A stretch of DNA of 64,000 nucleotides from Pseudomonas sp. B21-048. GTDB lineage: Bacteria > Pseudomonadota > Gammaproteobacteria > Pseudomonadales > Pseudomonadaceae. Within the stretch, counting starts at the first letter, position 1. Each line of letters opens with the position of its first letter. Made by a program: the position numbers and the translations under genes. The notes beneath the pieces were generated by a model. It was not told the DNA's origin. It saw only the letters and a list, made by a program, of their open reading frames with translations, and did no database searches. The stretch is from NCBI RefSeq assembly GCF_024748615.1, contig NZ_CP087168.1, positions 3,968,001 through 4,032,000 of the forward strand. The letters are read 5' to 3'. Positions 34,780-44,698 of the stretch are shown piece by piece.

Positions 34780-35442
34780 TTAAGCCCGCTGACTCAGCCA
34801 GGCGTGCAATTCTGAAAAACGATCAATGGCCAGTCGCGGCTCGAACAATTTCAACGCGTCAATCGATTGAGCGCCATAGCTGACCGCCACCGAACCCATG
34901 CCGGCGTTGCGTGCCATCTGCAGATCGAAGGACGAATCGCCGACCATCAACGCCTGCTCCGGGCGAACCTCGCAATGGGCGAGAATCTGCTCGAGCATCA
35001 GCGGATGAGGTTTGCTGGCCGTTTCATCCGCCGCGCGGGTGACATCAAAATAATTTTCCCAACCGTGAGACTTCAGCACCCGATCCAGCCCTCGACGAGC
35101 CTTGCCGGTCGCTACTGCCAGATGATAACCCTCGACACGAAAGGCCTCGAGAGACTCGACAACCCCCTCAAACAGCGGGGAAGGCACGGCCTCCGCCGCA
35201 ATGTAGTGATCCGCATAATGCTGACGGAATGCCACCAGCTCGGCGTCGCGAATCTCGGGATACAGCGCGCGAATCGCCTCCGGCAAGCCCAGACCAATAA
35301 TGCCTTTGACGGCAAAATCATCACGCAACTGAAAACCGGACCGCTCGGATGCGACATGCATCGCCTCGACAATCCGACCAATGGAGTCAGCGAGCGTGCC
35401 GTCCCAATCGAAAATCAGCAGCTTGTAATCAGTAGGGTGCAC
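34780..35442 (-). CDS. HAD-IA family phosphatase (Gph-like)
   Basis: 220-aa hydrolase. Motif [10 protein letters not shown] is at 12-20, motif II in [14 protein letters not shown] near 113, and motif III and IV in [11 protein letters not shown] and [16 protein letters not shown] near 165. The helical cap lies between 30 and 85. Substrate unknown; phosphoglycolate phosphatase is the nearest family. The start lies 14 bp inside the end of rluC, so the two are coupled. Equivalent to PA2974. Confidence 0.88.
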   Translation of the reverse strand: MHPTDYKLLIFDWDGTLADSIGRIVEAMHVASERSGFQLRDDFAVKGIIGLGLPEAIRALYPEIRDAELVAFRQHYADHYIAAEAVPSPLFEGVVESLEAFRVEGYHLAVATGKARRGLDRVLKSHGWENYFDVTRAADETASKPHPLMLEQILAHCEVRPEQALMVGDSSFDLQMARNAGMGSVAVSYGAQSIDALKLFEPRLAIDRFSELHAWLSQRA

Positions 35443-36391
35443 TCAAGCGCTCCACGGTTTTGGCCCACATCTCGTCGACCGGCGCCTGCAACTTGAGCTC
35501 ACTACCATCAGGCAGCGGCACAGTCAGCAGGTAGGCGTGCAGAAACAGACGCTTGCCGCCGAGATCACGAATCTCTTTGCTGAAACCTTCATCGCCGTAC
35601 TTGGTATCACCAGCAATGCAATGTCCGGCATGCAGAGTATGGACGCGAATCTGGTGAGTGCGACCGGTGATCGGCTTGGCTTCGATTAGGGTGGCAAAGT
35701 CACCAAAACGACGCAGGACCTTGAACACGGTCACAGACTCCTTGCCCTCCTCCTCGTCGACCTCGACCATACGCTCGCCGGAGCGCAAATTGCTCTTGCC
35801 GAGCGACGCCCTGACTTGCTTGATCGAGGCCGCCCAGTTGCCACGGACCAGTGCCATATAGCGCTTATCGACGCCATCGCCGCGCAACGCCGTGTGCAAG
35901 TGGCGCAACATGCTGCGCTTCTTGGCGATCATCAACAGGCCGGACGTATCACGGTCGAGACGGTGAACCAGTTCGAGCTCTTTGCAATCGGGACGCAACT
36001 GACGAAAGGCTTCGATCACCCCGTAAGTCAGGCCGCTGCCGCCATGAACTGCGATGCCGCAAGGCTTGTTGATCACGATCAACGCCTTGTCTTCGAAGAC
36101 AATCGAGGCCTCGAGCCGCTGCAGCAGGCCTTGGGCCAGCGGCACAGGTTCGTCGCGCTCAGGCACGCGAACCGGCGGCACGCGCACGATATCGCCCGCC
36201 TGCAGCTTGTATTCGGGCTTGATCCGACCTTTGTTCACCCGCACTTCGCCCTTGCGCAAAATGCGGTAAATCAAGGTCTTGGGCACGCCTTTGAGCCGAG
36301 CGAGAAGGAAGTTATCAATACGTTGGCCGGCATATTCCGGCGAGACCTCCAGCAGTTGTACGGCTGGGGTCGAAGGGGCAGTAGTCGTCAT
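35429..36391 (-). CDS. rluC: 23S rRNA pseudouridine(955/2504/2580) synthase
   Basis: 320 aa. The N-terminal S4 RNA-binding domain is [34 protein letters not shown] at 20-53 (part: [17 protein letters not shown]). The RluA-type catalytic domain has the aspartate in [16 protein letters not shown] near 141, and [20 protein letters not shown] near 242. ATG 36391 has no ribosome site close by; a weak -10 (TATCAT) ends seven bases before it, so the mRNA may be nearly leaderless. Divergent from rne, as in other pseudomonads. Confidence 0.94.
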   Translation of the reverse strand: MTTTAPSTPAVQLLEVSPEYAGQRIDNFLLARLKGVPKTLIYRILRKGEVRVNKGRIKPEYKLQAGDIVRVPPVRVPERDEPVPLAQGLLQRLEASIVFEDKALIVINKPCGIAVHGGSGLTYGVIEAFRQLRPDCKELELVHRLDRDTSGLLMIAKKRSMLRHLHTALRGDGVDKRYMALVRGNWAASIKQVRASLGKSNLRSGERMVEVDEEEGKESVTVFKVLRRFGDFATLIEAKPITGRTHQIRVHTLHAGHCIAGDTKYGDEGFSKEIRDLGGKRLFLHAYLLTVPLPDGSELKLQAPVDEMWAKTVERLSAPY

Positions 36392-36420
36392 GGCGCGGAT
36401 GATAACAATTTTTTATGGAA

Positions 36421-36449
36421 TTGAAGCACTTAATCATTGCTGCTATAGT
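36421..36449 (+). promoter_or_regulatory. rne promoter
   Basis: TTGAAG, 17-bp spacer, TATAGT. The start would be near 36456, giving an rne leader of about 640 nt. Confidence 0.75.
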
Positions 36450-36455
36450 CGCGAA

Positions 36456-37092
36456 CGCCGCCAAAAGCGGCCTGGACAGCGGAACCACGGTCAAAAACCG
36501 GCCCTGACCAACGCAATTCACCAGGACGCGAGGCCGTCCTACGGGGCTTTCGCTACGTAACGGTGGAGTTTGCAGTTGTAACAAGCGCAGGTGACATAAG
36601 GCCTGAATCATGCCGCAAAGCAGAGTTTTCACTCGCCTTCCGAGCAAATATTCACGGCCAGTTCACAAAGTGCAGTCAGCCGCGAACGACCCCGAGCGAA
36701 CGCTTCGGAAACAACGCCTAAATTAGCCATGATGCGTGACCTCCCCTTTCGGAGCTCACGGTAAATGCCAACCCGCTGCGGATTCTGCGCGCGGCAGCAC
36801 CCGAATTATCAGGGATACGTGTAGGGTGGAGATGCACAACCGCTGGACTGTGTAGCAATAGGCTTTATCAAGACGCTTCATCTCGTCCACAGCCGCCGGT
36901 TGATTCCTCCTCCTGACTGAGTGCTTAAGTAGCCACAGCAAGCAGGACGCGTACGTCGCGATGAAGGCCCACATTGGCCGGACCTCGCTGGACACGGGAA
37001 TGGCCAACCACTCCCGACGCACCTGACACCGACCGTGAGAAGTCGTGTGTGCCGAACGCCGTTTCCGGCAGCCCGGAAACCGACGGTACTAC
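36456..37092 (+). ncRNA. Long structured rne 5' leader (rne-II candidate)
   Basis: No gene fits in these 640 bases between rluC and rne, yet a strong promoter lies at their start. Pseudomonads are known to have the rne-II RNA motif in the leader of the RNase E gene, thought to let RNase E control its own mRNA. Several GC-rich short stems are visible, for example near 36520-36560 and 36745-36800. Exact borders of the conserved motif cannot be set by eye. Confidence 0.65.
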
Positions 37093-40000
37093 ATGAAAAG
37101 AATGCTGATTAACGCAACTCAACCCGAAGAGTTGCGTGTTGCACTGGTAGATGGCCAGCGCCTCTACGACCTGGACATCGAATCCGGTGCACGCGAGCAA
37201 AAGAAGGCCAACATCTATAAAGGCCGGATCACTCGCATCGAACCAAGCCTTGAGGCTGCCTTTGTCGATTTCGGCTCCGAGCGCCATGGCTTCCTGCCCC
37301 TCAAAGAAATCTCCCGCGAATACTTCAAGAAAGCCCCTGAAGGCCGCGTCAACATCAAGGACGTCCTGAGCGAAGGCCAGGAAGTCATCGTTCAGGTTGA
37401 AAAAGAAGAACGTGGCAACAAGGGCGCCGCCCTGACCACCTTCATCAGCCTGGCCGGTCGTTACCTGGTTCTGATGCCGAACAACCCACGTGCCGGCGGT
37501 ATCTCCCGTCGCATCGAAGGTGAAGAGCGCAACGAACTGCGTGAAGCGCTGAACGGTCTGGTTGCCCCGGCCGACATGGGTCTGATCGTTCGTACTGCCG
37601 GCCTTGGTCGCAGCAGCGAAGAAATGCAGTGGGACCTCGATTACCTGCTGCAACTCTGGACCGCCATCAAAGAAGCTTCGCTGGATCGTTCCGCGCCGTT
37701 CCTGATCTACCAGGAAAGCAACGTGATCATCCGCGCCATCCGCGATTACCTGCGCCAGGACATCGGCGAAGTGCTGATCGACAGCGTTGAAGCCCAGGAC
37801 GAAGCCCTGACCTTCATTCGCCAGGTGATGCCGCAGTACGCCAGCAAGATCAAGTTGTACGAAGACAGCGTTCCGCTGTTCAACCGTTTCCAGATCGAAA
37901 GCCAGATCGAAACCGCCTTCCAGCGCGTCGTCGAACTGCCTTCCGGCGGCTCCATCGTTATCGATCCGACCGAAGCCCTGGTGTCCATCGACATCAACTC
38001 GGCGCGCGCCACCAAAGGCAGCGACATCGAAGAAACAGCCCTGCAGACCAACCTTGAAGCCGCCGAAGAAATCGCCCGTCAGTTGCGCTTGCGCGACATC
38101 GGCGGCCTGATCGTCATCGACTTCATCGACATGACCCCTGCCAAGAACCAGCGCGCCGTGGAAGAGAAAGTCCGCGAATGCCTGGAAGCCGACCGCGCTC
38201 GCGTACAAGTCGGTCGCATCTCGCGCTTCGGTCTGCTGGAAATGTCCCGTCAGCGCCTGCGTCCATCGCTGGGCGAAAGCAGCGGCATCGTCTGCCCGCG
38301 TTGCAACGGCACCGGCATCATCCGGGATGTTGAATCGCTGTCGCTGGCGATCCTGCGCCTGATCGAAGAAGAAGCCCTGAAAGACCGCACCGCCGAAGTT
38401 CGCGCCCAAGTGCCGATTCCGGTTGCAGCTTTCCTGCTCAACGAAAAACGCAACTCGATCACCAAGATCGAACTGCGCACCCGTGCCCGCATCGTCATTC
38501 TGCCGAACGATCACCTCGAAACGCCGCACTTCGAAGTTCAGCGTCTGCGCGATGACAGCCCGGAAGCCAGCATCAACCAGTCCAGCTACGAAATCGCGGC
38601 TGCCGCCGCCGAAGTCGAAGAAGTCCAGCCAGCCGCCGCGACCCGCACCCTGGTTCGCCAGGAAGCCGCGGTCAAGACGGCTCCAGCCCGCGCCAACGCT
38701 CCGGTTCCGACCGAAGTCGCCGCTGCTCCGGTGGCTGCACCGGCCGTCGCCCCAGAACCAAGCCTGTTCAAAGGCCTGGTGAAGTCACTGGTCAGCCTGT
38801 TCGCCACCAAGGAAGAGCCTGCTGCGCCGGTGGTGGTTGAAAAGCCAGCCACCGAACGCCCTGCTCGCAACGAAGAACGCCGTAACGGCCGTCAACAGAG
38901 CCGCAACCGTAACGGTCGCCGCGATGAAGAGCGCAAGCCTCGTGAGGAACGTGCTCCGCGTGAAGAGCGCGCCCCCCGTGAGCCACGCGAAGCCCGCGAA
39001 GAAGCTCCAGTAGTCGCCCAGGAACGCGCTCCGCGTGAAGAGCGCGCACCACGCGCCCCTCGTGAAGAACGTGCACCGCGCGCCCCGCGTGAAGATCGCA
39101 AGCCACGTGGCGAGCGTGAAGAACGTCCGGTTCGTGAACTGCGCGAGCCTCTTGATGCTGCTCCGGCCGCTGCTGCTACTGCTACCGCTGAAGAGCGTCC
39201 AGCTCGCCAGCCACGTGAAGAACGTGCTCCACGCCCACCGCGTGAAGAACGTCAGCCACGTACCGAGCAAGCCGCTGCTGCCGTTGCTGAAGAAGAGTTG
39301 ACCACCAACGAAGAGCAACTGCAGGAAGACGGTCAGGAAGGCGCCGAAGGCGATCGTCCACGCCGCCGCTCCCGTGGCCAGCGTCGTCGCAGCAACCGTC
39401 GTGAGCGTCAACGCGATGCCAACGGCAACGTGATCGAAGGTTCGGAAGAGTCCGAATCGACGGAAAACGCCGAAGCGCCAAGCGCTGCCGATCTGGCCGC
39501 CGGCCTGGCTGTTACCGCAGCCGTTGCCAGCTCCGTGATCAGCGCACCTGCTGAAGCGCAAGCCAACGAGCAAGCTGAACGCGCCACTGCCGCCACGCAG
39601 GAAGCCGCTCCGGTCGAAGCACCCGTCGTTGAAGCGACCACGCCAGTCGAAGTCACTGCTTCTCCGGAAATCGAAGTGGCACCGGTTCGTGAAGCCCAGC
39701 CTGAAGTTGAAGCTGCCGCTGAACCGTCCGTCGTCGCTGAACCAGTAGTTGCTGCAGAGCCTGTGGCTGAACCGGTACGTAAAGTTCGCGAAGAACAAAC
39801 CACGTTCAACTGGGTTGCCGAGCCGCCTGTCGCGGTCGAAGCACCAGCGTCAGTCGCTGAAGCCCCGGTGGCTGAAGCCATGGTCTCCGAGCCAGTGGTT
39901 GCTGCTGCCGAGCCTGCTCCAGCGGTGGTTGAAGCACCGGTTGTAGCCGAAGCCGCTCCGGTGGTTGAAACCGCCCCTGTCAGTGCCCTGACCCCAAGTG

Positions 40001-40278
40001 GCCGTGCGCCGAACGACCCACGTGAAGTACGTCGTCGCAAGCGTGAAGAAGAGCGTCTGCAGAAGGAAGCCGAACTGGCTGCCACTGCGGCTCCGGCCGT
40101 TGCCGAGCCAGCACCGGTTGTTGCTGAAGTTGTCGAGGCAGCCCCTGCCCCGGCTGCTGAAGTCGCCGCCGAGCCAGTTGAATCGGTGATCGACGAAGCA
40201 CCGCGCTCCGTTCAGGAAGCGGTAGAGCAACACGAGCAAGCCCAGGAAAAAGAGCACGAGCCTAAACCCCTCGTCTGA
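37093..40278 (+). CDS. rne: Ribonuclease E
   Basis: 1061 aa. This is the central endoribonuclease for mRNA decay and rRNA/tRNA processing, and the scaffold of the degradosome. The S1 domain is at about 36-118 ([20 protein letters not shown]). The 5' sensor/RNase H region follows, with the catalytic Asp residues in [20 protein letters not shown] near 301 and [11 protein letters not shown] near 340. The zinc-link is CPRCNGTG near 400. After about 520 comes the disordered half: Arg-rich repeats of the type EERAPREER at 610-720 (RNA binding), then a long Ala/Glu/Val/Pro-rich tail. ATG 37093 gives the standard [21 protein letters not shown] start. Confidence 0.97.
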   Translation: MKRMLINATQPEELRVALVDGQRLYDLDIESGAREQKKANIYKGRITRIEPSLEAAFVDFGSERHGFLPLKEISREYFKKAPEGRVNIKDVLSEGQEVIVQVEKEERGNKGAALTTFISLAGRYLVLMPNNPRAGGISRRIEGEERNELREALNGLVAPADMGLIVRTAGLGRSSEEMQWDLDYLLQLWTAIKEASLDRSAPFLIYQESNVIIRAIRDYLRQDIGEVLIDSVEAQDEALTFIRQVMPQYASKIKLYEDSVPLFNRFQIESQIETAFQRVVELPSGGSIVIDPTEALVSIDINSARATKGSDIEETALQTNLEAAEEIARQLRLRDIGGLIVIDFIDMTPAKNQRAVEEKVRECLEADRARVQVGRISRFGLLEMSRQRLRPSLGESSGIVCPRCNGTGIIRDVESLSLAILRLIEEEALKDRTAEVRAQVPIPVAAFLLNEKRNSITKIELRTRARIVILPNDHLETPHFEVQRLRDDSPEASINQSSYEIAAAAAEVEEVQPAAATRTLVRQEAAVKTAPARANAPVPTEVAAAPVAAPAVAPEPSLFKGLVKSLVSLFATKEEPAAPVVVEKPATERPARNEERRNGRQQSRNRNGRRDEERKPREERAPREERAPREPREAREEAPVVAQERAPREERAPRAPREERAPRAPREDRKPRGEREERPVRELREPLDAAPAAAATATAEERPARQPREERAPRPPREERQPRTEQAAAAVAEEELTTNEEQLQEDGQEGAEGDRPRRRSRGQRRRSNRRERQRDANGNVIEGSEESESTENAEAPSAADLAAGLAVTAAVASSVISAPAEAQANEQAERATAATQEAAPVEAPVVEATTPVEVTASPEIEVAPVREAQPEVEAAAEPSVVAEPVVAAEPVAEPVRKVREEQTTFNWVAEPPVAVEAPASVAEAPVAEAMVSEPVVAAAEPAPAVVEAPVVAEAAPVVETAPVSALTPSGRAPNDPREVRRRKREEERLQKEAELAATAAPAVAEPAPVVAEVVEAAPAPAAEVAAEPVESVIDEAPRSVQEAVEQHEQAQEKEHEPKPLV

Positions 40279-40292
40279 TTCCATCGGCCACT

Positions 40293-40333
40293 AAAAAAGG
40301 CCCCGCCTGGTGATCCAGGCGGGGCTTTTTTTT
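40293..40333 (+). terminator. rne terminator with ISL3 inserted at the end of its T-run
   Basis: GCCCCGCCTGG/CCAGGCGGGGC stem with a TGAT loop, then T8 (40326-40333), directly followed by the IS end at 40334. Confidence 0.92.
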
Positions 40334-41641
40334 GGTTCTTCACGGAATCCCGGGAAACACAGAAACAAGAACGCCGATTTGATTGATGATGTTCGTGCGA
40401 GCAAACACATCTAACAAACCGGCGTTCTTATGCGCGATATTAATACTTTCCTTCCTTTTTGGGAGGGCTTTTCTGTTGTCACCATCAAGCCTGATGGCGA
40501 TACGCTACAAATCGATCTAACCCCTCATGCCACCCGGTTCCCATCTTGTGGCGGGTGCCAAAAGCCCTGTTCAACCACTCATGAGTATTGCGAGCGAACC
40601 GTTCGTGATTTGCCCATCCTCGGCCGTGCGGTGCGTCTCAGCGTGTTGCTCAGACGTGTTGGCTGCCGTGATTGCGGCAAACGCATGGAAGCCGTCAGTT
40701 GGCTGGATCGCTATGCCCGCATGACGCGCCGCCTGTCTGAGGCCGTCATTCAAGCCTGCGAGCGTCTGCCCACGCTGCACGTGGCTCAGATGTTTGGGCT
40801 GCATTGGGACACCGTGCGGTTGCTGGAGCGTCGGGCCTTGCAAGCGGCGCTGAGTGTTTTGCCGAAGGCGCAGCCACGGCGCCTGGTGATGGACGAATTC
40901 GCCCTGTTCAAAGGTCATCGCTACGCCAGCGTTGTGCTGGATGCGGATACACGACGAGTGCTGTGGATCGGCGAAGGCCGCAGCCGAGCGGCGGTCAGGC
41001 CATTTTTCGAAGAGCTCGGACCGCAGGGTTGCGCTCGCATAGAAGCGGTGGCGATGGACATGAACACCGCGTTTGACCTGGAGGTTCGCCAGCAATGTCC
41101 GAACGCGCGAGTGATCTACGACCTCTTTCATGTGGTGGCCAAATATGGCCGAGAGGTCATTGATCGAGTCCGCGTCGACGAAGCTAATCGGCTACGTCAC
41201 GACAAGCCTGCGCGCAAGGTCATCAAGCAAGCGCGATGGCTGCTTCTGCGTAATCCGCAGAACCTGAAAACGCCGGAGCAACAGGTCCGTTTGGAGGATC
41301 TGCTGGCGGCCAACCAAGCGTTGATGACGGTCTACTTGATGAAGGCTGAACTCAAAACGCTTTGGACGCCGAGCACCGCTTGGGGCTGGCGATCAGCCTG
41401 GAAGCAATGGCTGCGCCATGCTCAAGAAAGTGAAATACCGGCTCTGATCCAGTTTGCAAAGCGACTAAAGGGTTACTGGCGGGGCATCGTCAGCCGGGTT
41501 CGCTGGCCGATGCACACGGGTCAGCTGGAAGGCATAAACAATCGAATAAAGGTCATTAAGCGGATGGCGTACGGTTACCGGGACAGCGAATTCTTTTTCA
41601 TGAAGATCAAGAGCGTCTTTCCCGGTAATCCGTGAAGAACC
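40334..41641 (+). mobile_element. ISL3-family insertion sequence, copy 1
   Basis: 1308 bp. The ends are inverted: GGTTCTTCACGGAATCCCGG on the left and the complement of GGTTCTTCACGGATTACCGG on the right. It is flanked by 8-bp direct repeats TTTTTTTT (40326-40333 and 41642-41649), the duplication size typical of ISL3. It carries one intact transposase gene and lies in the terminator of rne. The ~175 bp between it and the LysR gene hold nothing recognisable. Confidence 0.95.
40430..41635 (+). CDS. tnpA: ISL3 family transposase, copy 1
   Basis: 401 aa, intact. The N-terminal zinc-binding region has CGGCQKPCSTTHEYCER and CRDCGKR (about 40-88), then a helix-turn-helix near LHVAQMFGLHWDTVRLLERRA (part: VAQMFGLHWDTVRLL). 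DDE catalytic residues are in LVMDEFALFKGHRYA near 157, EAVAMDMNTAFD near 208 and GQLEGINNRIKVIKRMAYG near 370, the ISL3 signature. It differs from copy 2 by Ser instead of Ala at about residue 103 (RRLSEAV versus RRLAEAV). Confidence 0.95.
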   Translation: MRDINTFLPFWEGFSVVTIKPDGDTLQIDLTPHATRFPSCGGCQKPCSTTHEYCERTVRDLPILGRAVRLSVLLRRVGCRDCGKRMEAVSWLDRYARMTRRLSEAVIQACERLPTLHVAQMFGLHWDTVRLLERRALQAALSVLPKAQPRRLVMDEFALFKGHRYASVVLDADTRRVLWIGEGRSRAAVRPFFEELGPQGCARIEAVAMDMNTAFDLEVRQQCPNARVIYDLFHVVAKYGREVIDRVRVDEANRLRHDKPARKVIKQARWLLLRNPQNLKTPEQQVRLEDLLAANQALMTVYLMKAELKTLWTPSTAWGWRSAWKQWLRHAQESEIPALIQFAKRLKGYWRGIVSRVRWPMHTGQLEGINNRIKVIKRMAYGYRDSEFFFMKIKSVFPGNP

Positions 41642-41817
41642 TTTTTTTTGCTTATGGAAACTGAAGTTCTGCTGCTACCTACACTCACTTAAATATTTGT
41701 AAGCAAGCATTACGAAAGAGCTGTGCAACGTGCAGAATAGAGCGGTGCAGGGCTCAAAGTAGGTCCTGCCACGGCCCGAAAGCCTTCGGCCCGTTATGGA
41801 GCAAAGAGTGCGTGACT

Positions 41818-42711
41818 ATGGAAATTGCTGAACTGGACGCTTTCAAAGCGATTGTTGACTACGGCAGCGTCACACAGGCAGCGATCAGGTTAAACCGCGC
41901 TCAATCCAGTATTTCCTTCCGCATCAAGACACTCGAATCACGGCTCAATACCAAGCTGTTCGAACGCTCCGGCCGCGGTATCACGATGACGGTGCAAGGC
42001 AAGGAGCTCTATGCCTACGCCTCACAAATCCTCGAACTGGTTGCTCGCGCTCAAGCCAGCCTGAGCCTGAGCCTGACAAAAACCGAAACACGGGTGCGTT
42101 TGGGTGTCATCGAAAACCTCACTATTACTCGCCAGAACCTGTTGCAAAGCATCGTTGCCAATCCCGACGGGCTGGCCGTGGATATCAGCATTGGTCATAC
42201 ACAGTCGCTGCTCAAGGATCTTGAGGCCGGCAAGCTCGACGCAGCGATTGTCGGCGCCGGCTTTGCACCTTCGCATTATCGCCGGGTAACACTGTTCAAC
42301 GATCCGCTGGCCTTGATCTACAGTGCAGCACACCCCGCCATCCAGGACCTGAAAGCGTTCAGCGGCCAAGTGTTCCTGGTCAACAGCCGGCGCAGCGCTT
42401 CGCAACGTAATCTCGACGAACTGTTTGTGATGGGCAATATCACCCCGAAAAAAATCATCGAGTGCGGCTCTTATCCGCTGTTGTTTTCAAATGTGATCAA
42501 CGGCGTGGGCGTTGCCCTGGTGCCGGTGTCACTGGTCGATTCGTGTTGCCGCAGTGAACAGGTGCAAACATATTTCCTGAGTGGTTCATATGCCTCGCTG
42601 ACCACCGAATTCGTGTTTTTCGATCAGCCAGGCAAACCAGCCCCCAGAGCGCTGGCACAACGGGTGCTGGACTTCGAAAAACCGGCCGGCCTACCGCTGA
42701 CGGCAGAATAA
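41818..42711 (+). CDS. LysR family transcriptional regulator
   Basis: 297 aa from ATG 41818 (GTG 41812 is the other option). The N-terminal winged helix is AFKAIVDYGSVTQAAIRLNRAQSSISFRIKTLE at about 7-39 (key part AIRLNRAQSSISFRI), followed by LFERSGRGITMTVQG. The periplasmic-binding-like effector domain follows, with ENLTITRQNLLQSIVA and NVINGVGVALVPVSLVDS. It faces the EamA exporter gene tail to tail, 26 bp apart. Regulation of that exporter is possible but the convergent layout gives no promoter evidence. Confidence 0.87.
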   Translation: MEIAELDAFKAIVDYGSVTQAAIRLNRAQSSISFRIKTLESRLNTKLFERSGRGITMTVQGKELYAYASQILELVARAQASLSLSLTKTETRVRLGVIENLTITRQNLLQSIVANPDGLAVDISIGHTQSLLKDLEAGKLDAAIVGAGFAPSHYRRVTLFNDPLALIYSAAHPAIQDLKAFSGQVFLVNSRRSASQRNLDELFVMGNITPKKIIECGSYPLLFSNVINGVGVALVPVSLVDSCCRSEQVQTYFLSGSYASLTTEFVFFDQPGKPAPRALAQRVLDFEKPAGLPLTAE

Positions 42712-42737
42712 CGGGCCGGGCATCCGTCAGCAGTTAG

Positions 42738-43655
42738 TCAAACCGCCTCCGCGCGCAGTGCCACCGGTGCCCTCCTTTTAATGGAACAGAGGATCACCCC
42801 AAACACGATCAGCACCAGACTGACCAAGTGATAGGCGTGCAGTTGCACGTCGAGGAACACGATGCTGAACAGCCCACCGGACAGTGGCACCAAGTGAGTG
42901 AAGATCTCACCACGGGTGGCACCGATTTCACCGATGCCTTTGCTCCAGAACAAGTACGACAGCCAGGACGGGAAAATCACCAGATACGCCAGGCCCAGCC
43001 ACGGTGCAGCGCCCTGCCCAAGGTTGAACGTCAGATCAGGGTGCAACGCCCAAATACCCAGGCTGAACGGAATCAGGCATAACGCCCCCACCACCGCGCA
43101 ATACGTCACGAACGCGTTGCCGGCGATGGTTTTGGGCTTTGTCCGCAAAAAGGAGCAATAGACAGCCCAACTGGCAGCCGAGGCCATGGTCCAGAAATCG
43201 CCTTTGTTGAAGCCTTCCAGAAAGCTCAAATCGGACAGATGCCCCATCGTCACCAGCCAGAACACCCCCACCGTACTGATGACCACCCCAAGCATGTTCG
43301 ACCTGGAGATGAAATCACCGAAAACAAAACGGTTGAGGGCCAGTACCAGACAGGGCGTGGCCGACAGGTAAATCGCCGCATTCAACGAACTGGTGTATTG
43401 CAAACCGATATACAAGGTCAACGGAAATATAACCTGGCCACAGACCGCCAACATAACCAGGGTTAACCATGATTTACGGGCGGCCGGCAAACTGGCGATC
43501 ACGGCCTTATAGTTAATCAGCAGTAGTAAAGCACTGGTAATCAGCCATCGAAGTTGCGACAGCAGCACCGGATCAACATCCACCACCATCAACTTTCCGA
43601 CAACATAGTTACCGCCCCAGAACACGGCAGCGAGTGAAAGCAATAAGTACGGCAT
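42738..43655 (-). CDS. EamA/DMT family exporter
   Basis: 305 aa with ten hydrophobic segments forming two EamA repeats (about 1-130 and 145-285). It starts AVFWGGNYVVGKL near 10, the usual first-helix motif, and the second repeat holds AASAASWAVYCSFLRTKP near 150. Drug/metabolite exporters of this kind carry amino acids or related compounds out of the cell; the substrate is unknown. CGGAGG precedes the ATG. A frameshifted small gene ends 11 bp upstream on the same strand. Confidence 0.87.
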   Translation of the reverse strand: MPYLLLSLAAVFWGGNYVVGKLMVVDVDPVLLSQLRWLITSALLLLINYKAVIASLPAARKSWLTLVMLAVCGQVIFPLTLYIGLQYTSSLNAAIYLSATPCLVLALNRFVFGDFISRSNMLGVVISTVGVFWLVTMGHLSDLSFLEGFNKGDFWTMASAASWAVYCSFLRTKPKTIAGNAFVTYCAVVGALCLIPFSLGIWALHPDLTFNLGQGAAPWLGLAYLVIFPSWLSYLFWSKGIGEIGATRGEIFTHLVPLSGGLFSIVFLDVQLHAYHLVSLVLIVFGVILCSIKRRAPVALRAEAV

Positions 43656-43666
43656 TGACGCCTCCG

Positions 43667-43950
43667 TTAGATTTTCTTAATTAACATGGAAGAGGCACCG
43701 TCGAACTCGACCTCCCCTTGCAGATGGAACAAGTCTTGATACACAGACAGTTGCGCGTGCAACACATCCGTAATGGGCACCCGCAACAGTGCCTGCGTCG
43801 CCAGTACCCGGGCCAGTTCATTGACATAGACTCGGCAAGGCTCGGCTTCGACAGGCGAACGGTTGGCGACAATCAGTGAGTTACCCCATCGACGGCGACA
43901 GTAAAATCGCCGGCCGAGGTGAGAGCAGTGAGTACTGAACGGATGTTCAC
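43667..43950 (-). pseudogene. Frameshifted small gene upstream of the EamA exporter
   Basis: Two reading frames join naturally if one base of the run CCCC at 43884-43887 is removed. Frame 1 from GTG 43950 reads MNIRSVLTALTSAGDFTVAVDG and then runs to a stop. After the correction the sequence continues as NSLIVANRSPVEAEPCRVYV and on to ASSMLIKKI, ending at 43667. The composite is about 93 aa with normal Pseudomonas codon use and no recognised domain. The rest of the gap (43951-44104) holds nothing clear. A sequencing error in the run would make this an intact gene. Confidence 0.5.
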
Positions 43951-44104
43951 CCCCACTGTGAACACCACACGCCACATGATCGTATGTCGGATAAAACCCA
44001 CTGAATAACGAGTTTTATAGCTGGCACCCATCGATAAATACGAATGGGCGAAAGGAAGAGCCGATTATTCCGGGGAAGTGCGAATGCGACCCCGTTGACA
44101 ACCG

Positions 44105-44698
44105 TTATTGAAAAACCAGCGCTGCAGGCACATCCACATCCCACAACACCCCGGGATCCTCCACCGCCACCTCGACCACCCTCGCCTGCGTGAACAGCGA
44201 CCTGGCGCCGTGATCACCGGTCAACGCCATCAATCCCGAACCAAAACTTCGCCCGAACCCCACCGGATGCCCATATTGTCCCTTATGCACTGGCACGCTG
44301 ACGGCATCCTCGGCAATATTCGCGACAACCTGCTCAATGCTGGGCGGCAGAATAAACGGCATATCCCCCAGCACGATCAGCCAGCCACCGAGTTGTGAGC
44401 ACGCCGCCACACCTGCCGCAATGCTGTCGCCCAGACCGGTCGACTCGATCCGCACAATTTCACACCCATAGGCCTGAGCCATGCGAATCACTTGCGGGCG
44501 ATTCGCCGTGGTCACCAGCACGCGCTTATCAAGCGCGGCCGGCAGATTCAACAGCACCTGCTCAATCATCGAATGCACGGTGATGCCGTCACGAGCGGTG
44601 CAGTCCACCAGCAGCTTGTCCTTGTCGTCACCCGCTACCTGTCGAAACCGACTGCCCTGCCCGGCGGCCAGAACGATAACGCCAATGGAGTCGTTCAT
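44105..44698 (-). CDS. MobA-like nucleotidyltransferase (molybdenum cofactor cytidylyltransferase type)
   Basis: 197 aa. The N-terminal nucleotide-binding motif is VIVLAAGQGSRFRQVAGDDK at 8-27, with Lys in DKDKLLV. LGDMPFI near 113 and GHPVGFGRSF near 144 are typical of the MocA/NTP_transf_3 group, which loads CMP onto molybdopterin for xanthine-dehydrogenase-type enzymes. It overlaps xdhC by 4 bp in an operon with the two enzyme subunits, supporting this role. Confidence 0.87.
   Translation of the reverse strand: MNDSIGVIVLAAGQGSRFRQVAGDDKDKLLVDCTARDGITVHSMIEQVLLNLPAALDKRVLVTTANRPQVIRMAQAYGCEIVRIESTGLGDSIAAGVAACSQLGGWLIVLGDMPFILPPSIEQVVANIAEDAVSVPVHKGQYGHPVGFGRSFGSGLMALTGDHGARSLFTQARVVEVAVEDPGVLWDVDVPAALVFQ

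Noticed and set aside
38890..39260. CRISPR-like or tandem DNA repeat in rne
   Set aside because: The repeats encode [13 protein letters not shown] arginine motifs in frame, are irregular in spacing, and lie inside the RNase E gene.
38785..40284. Long minus-strand frames opposite rne
   Set aside because: They are shadows caused by the repetitive Arg/Ala/Glu codons in the disordered half of RNase E; the plus-strand protein is clearly real.
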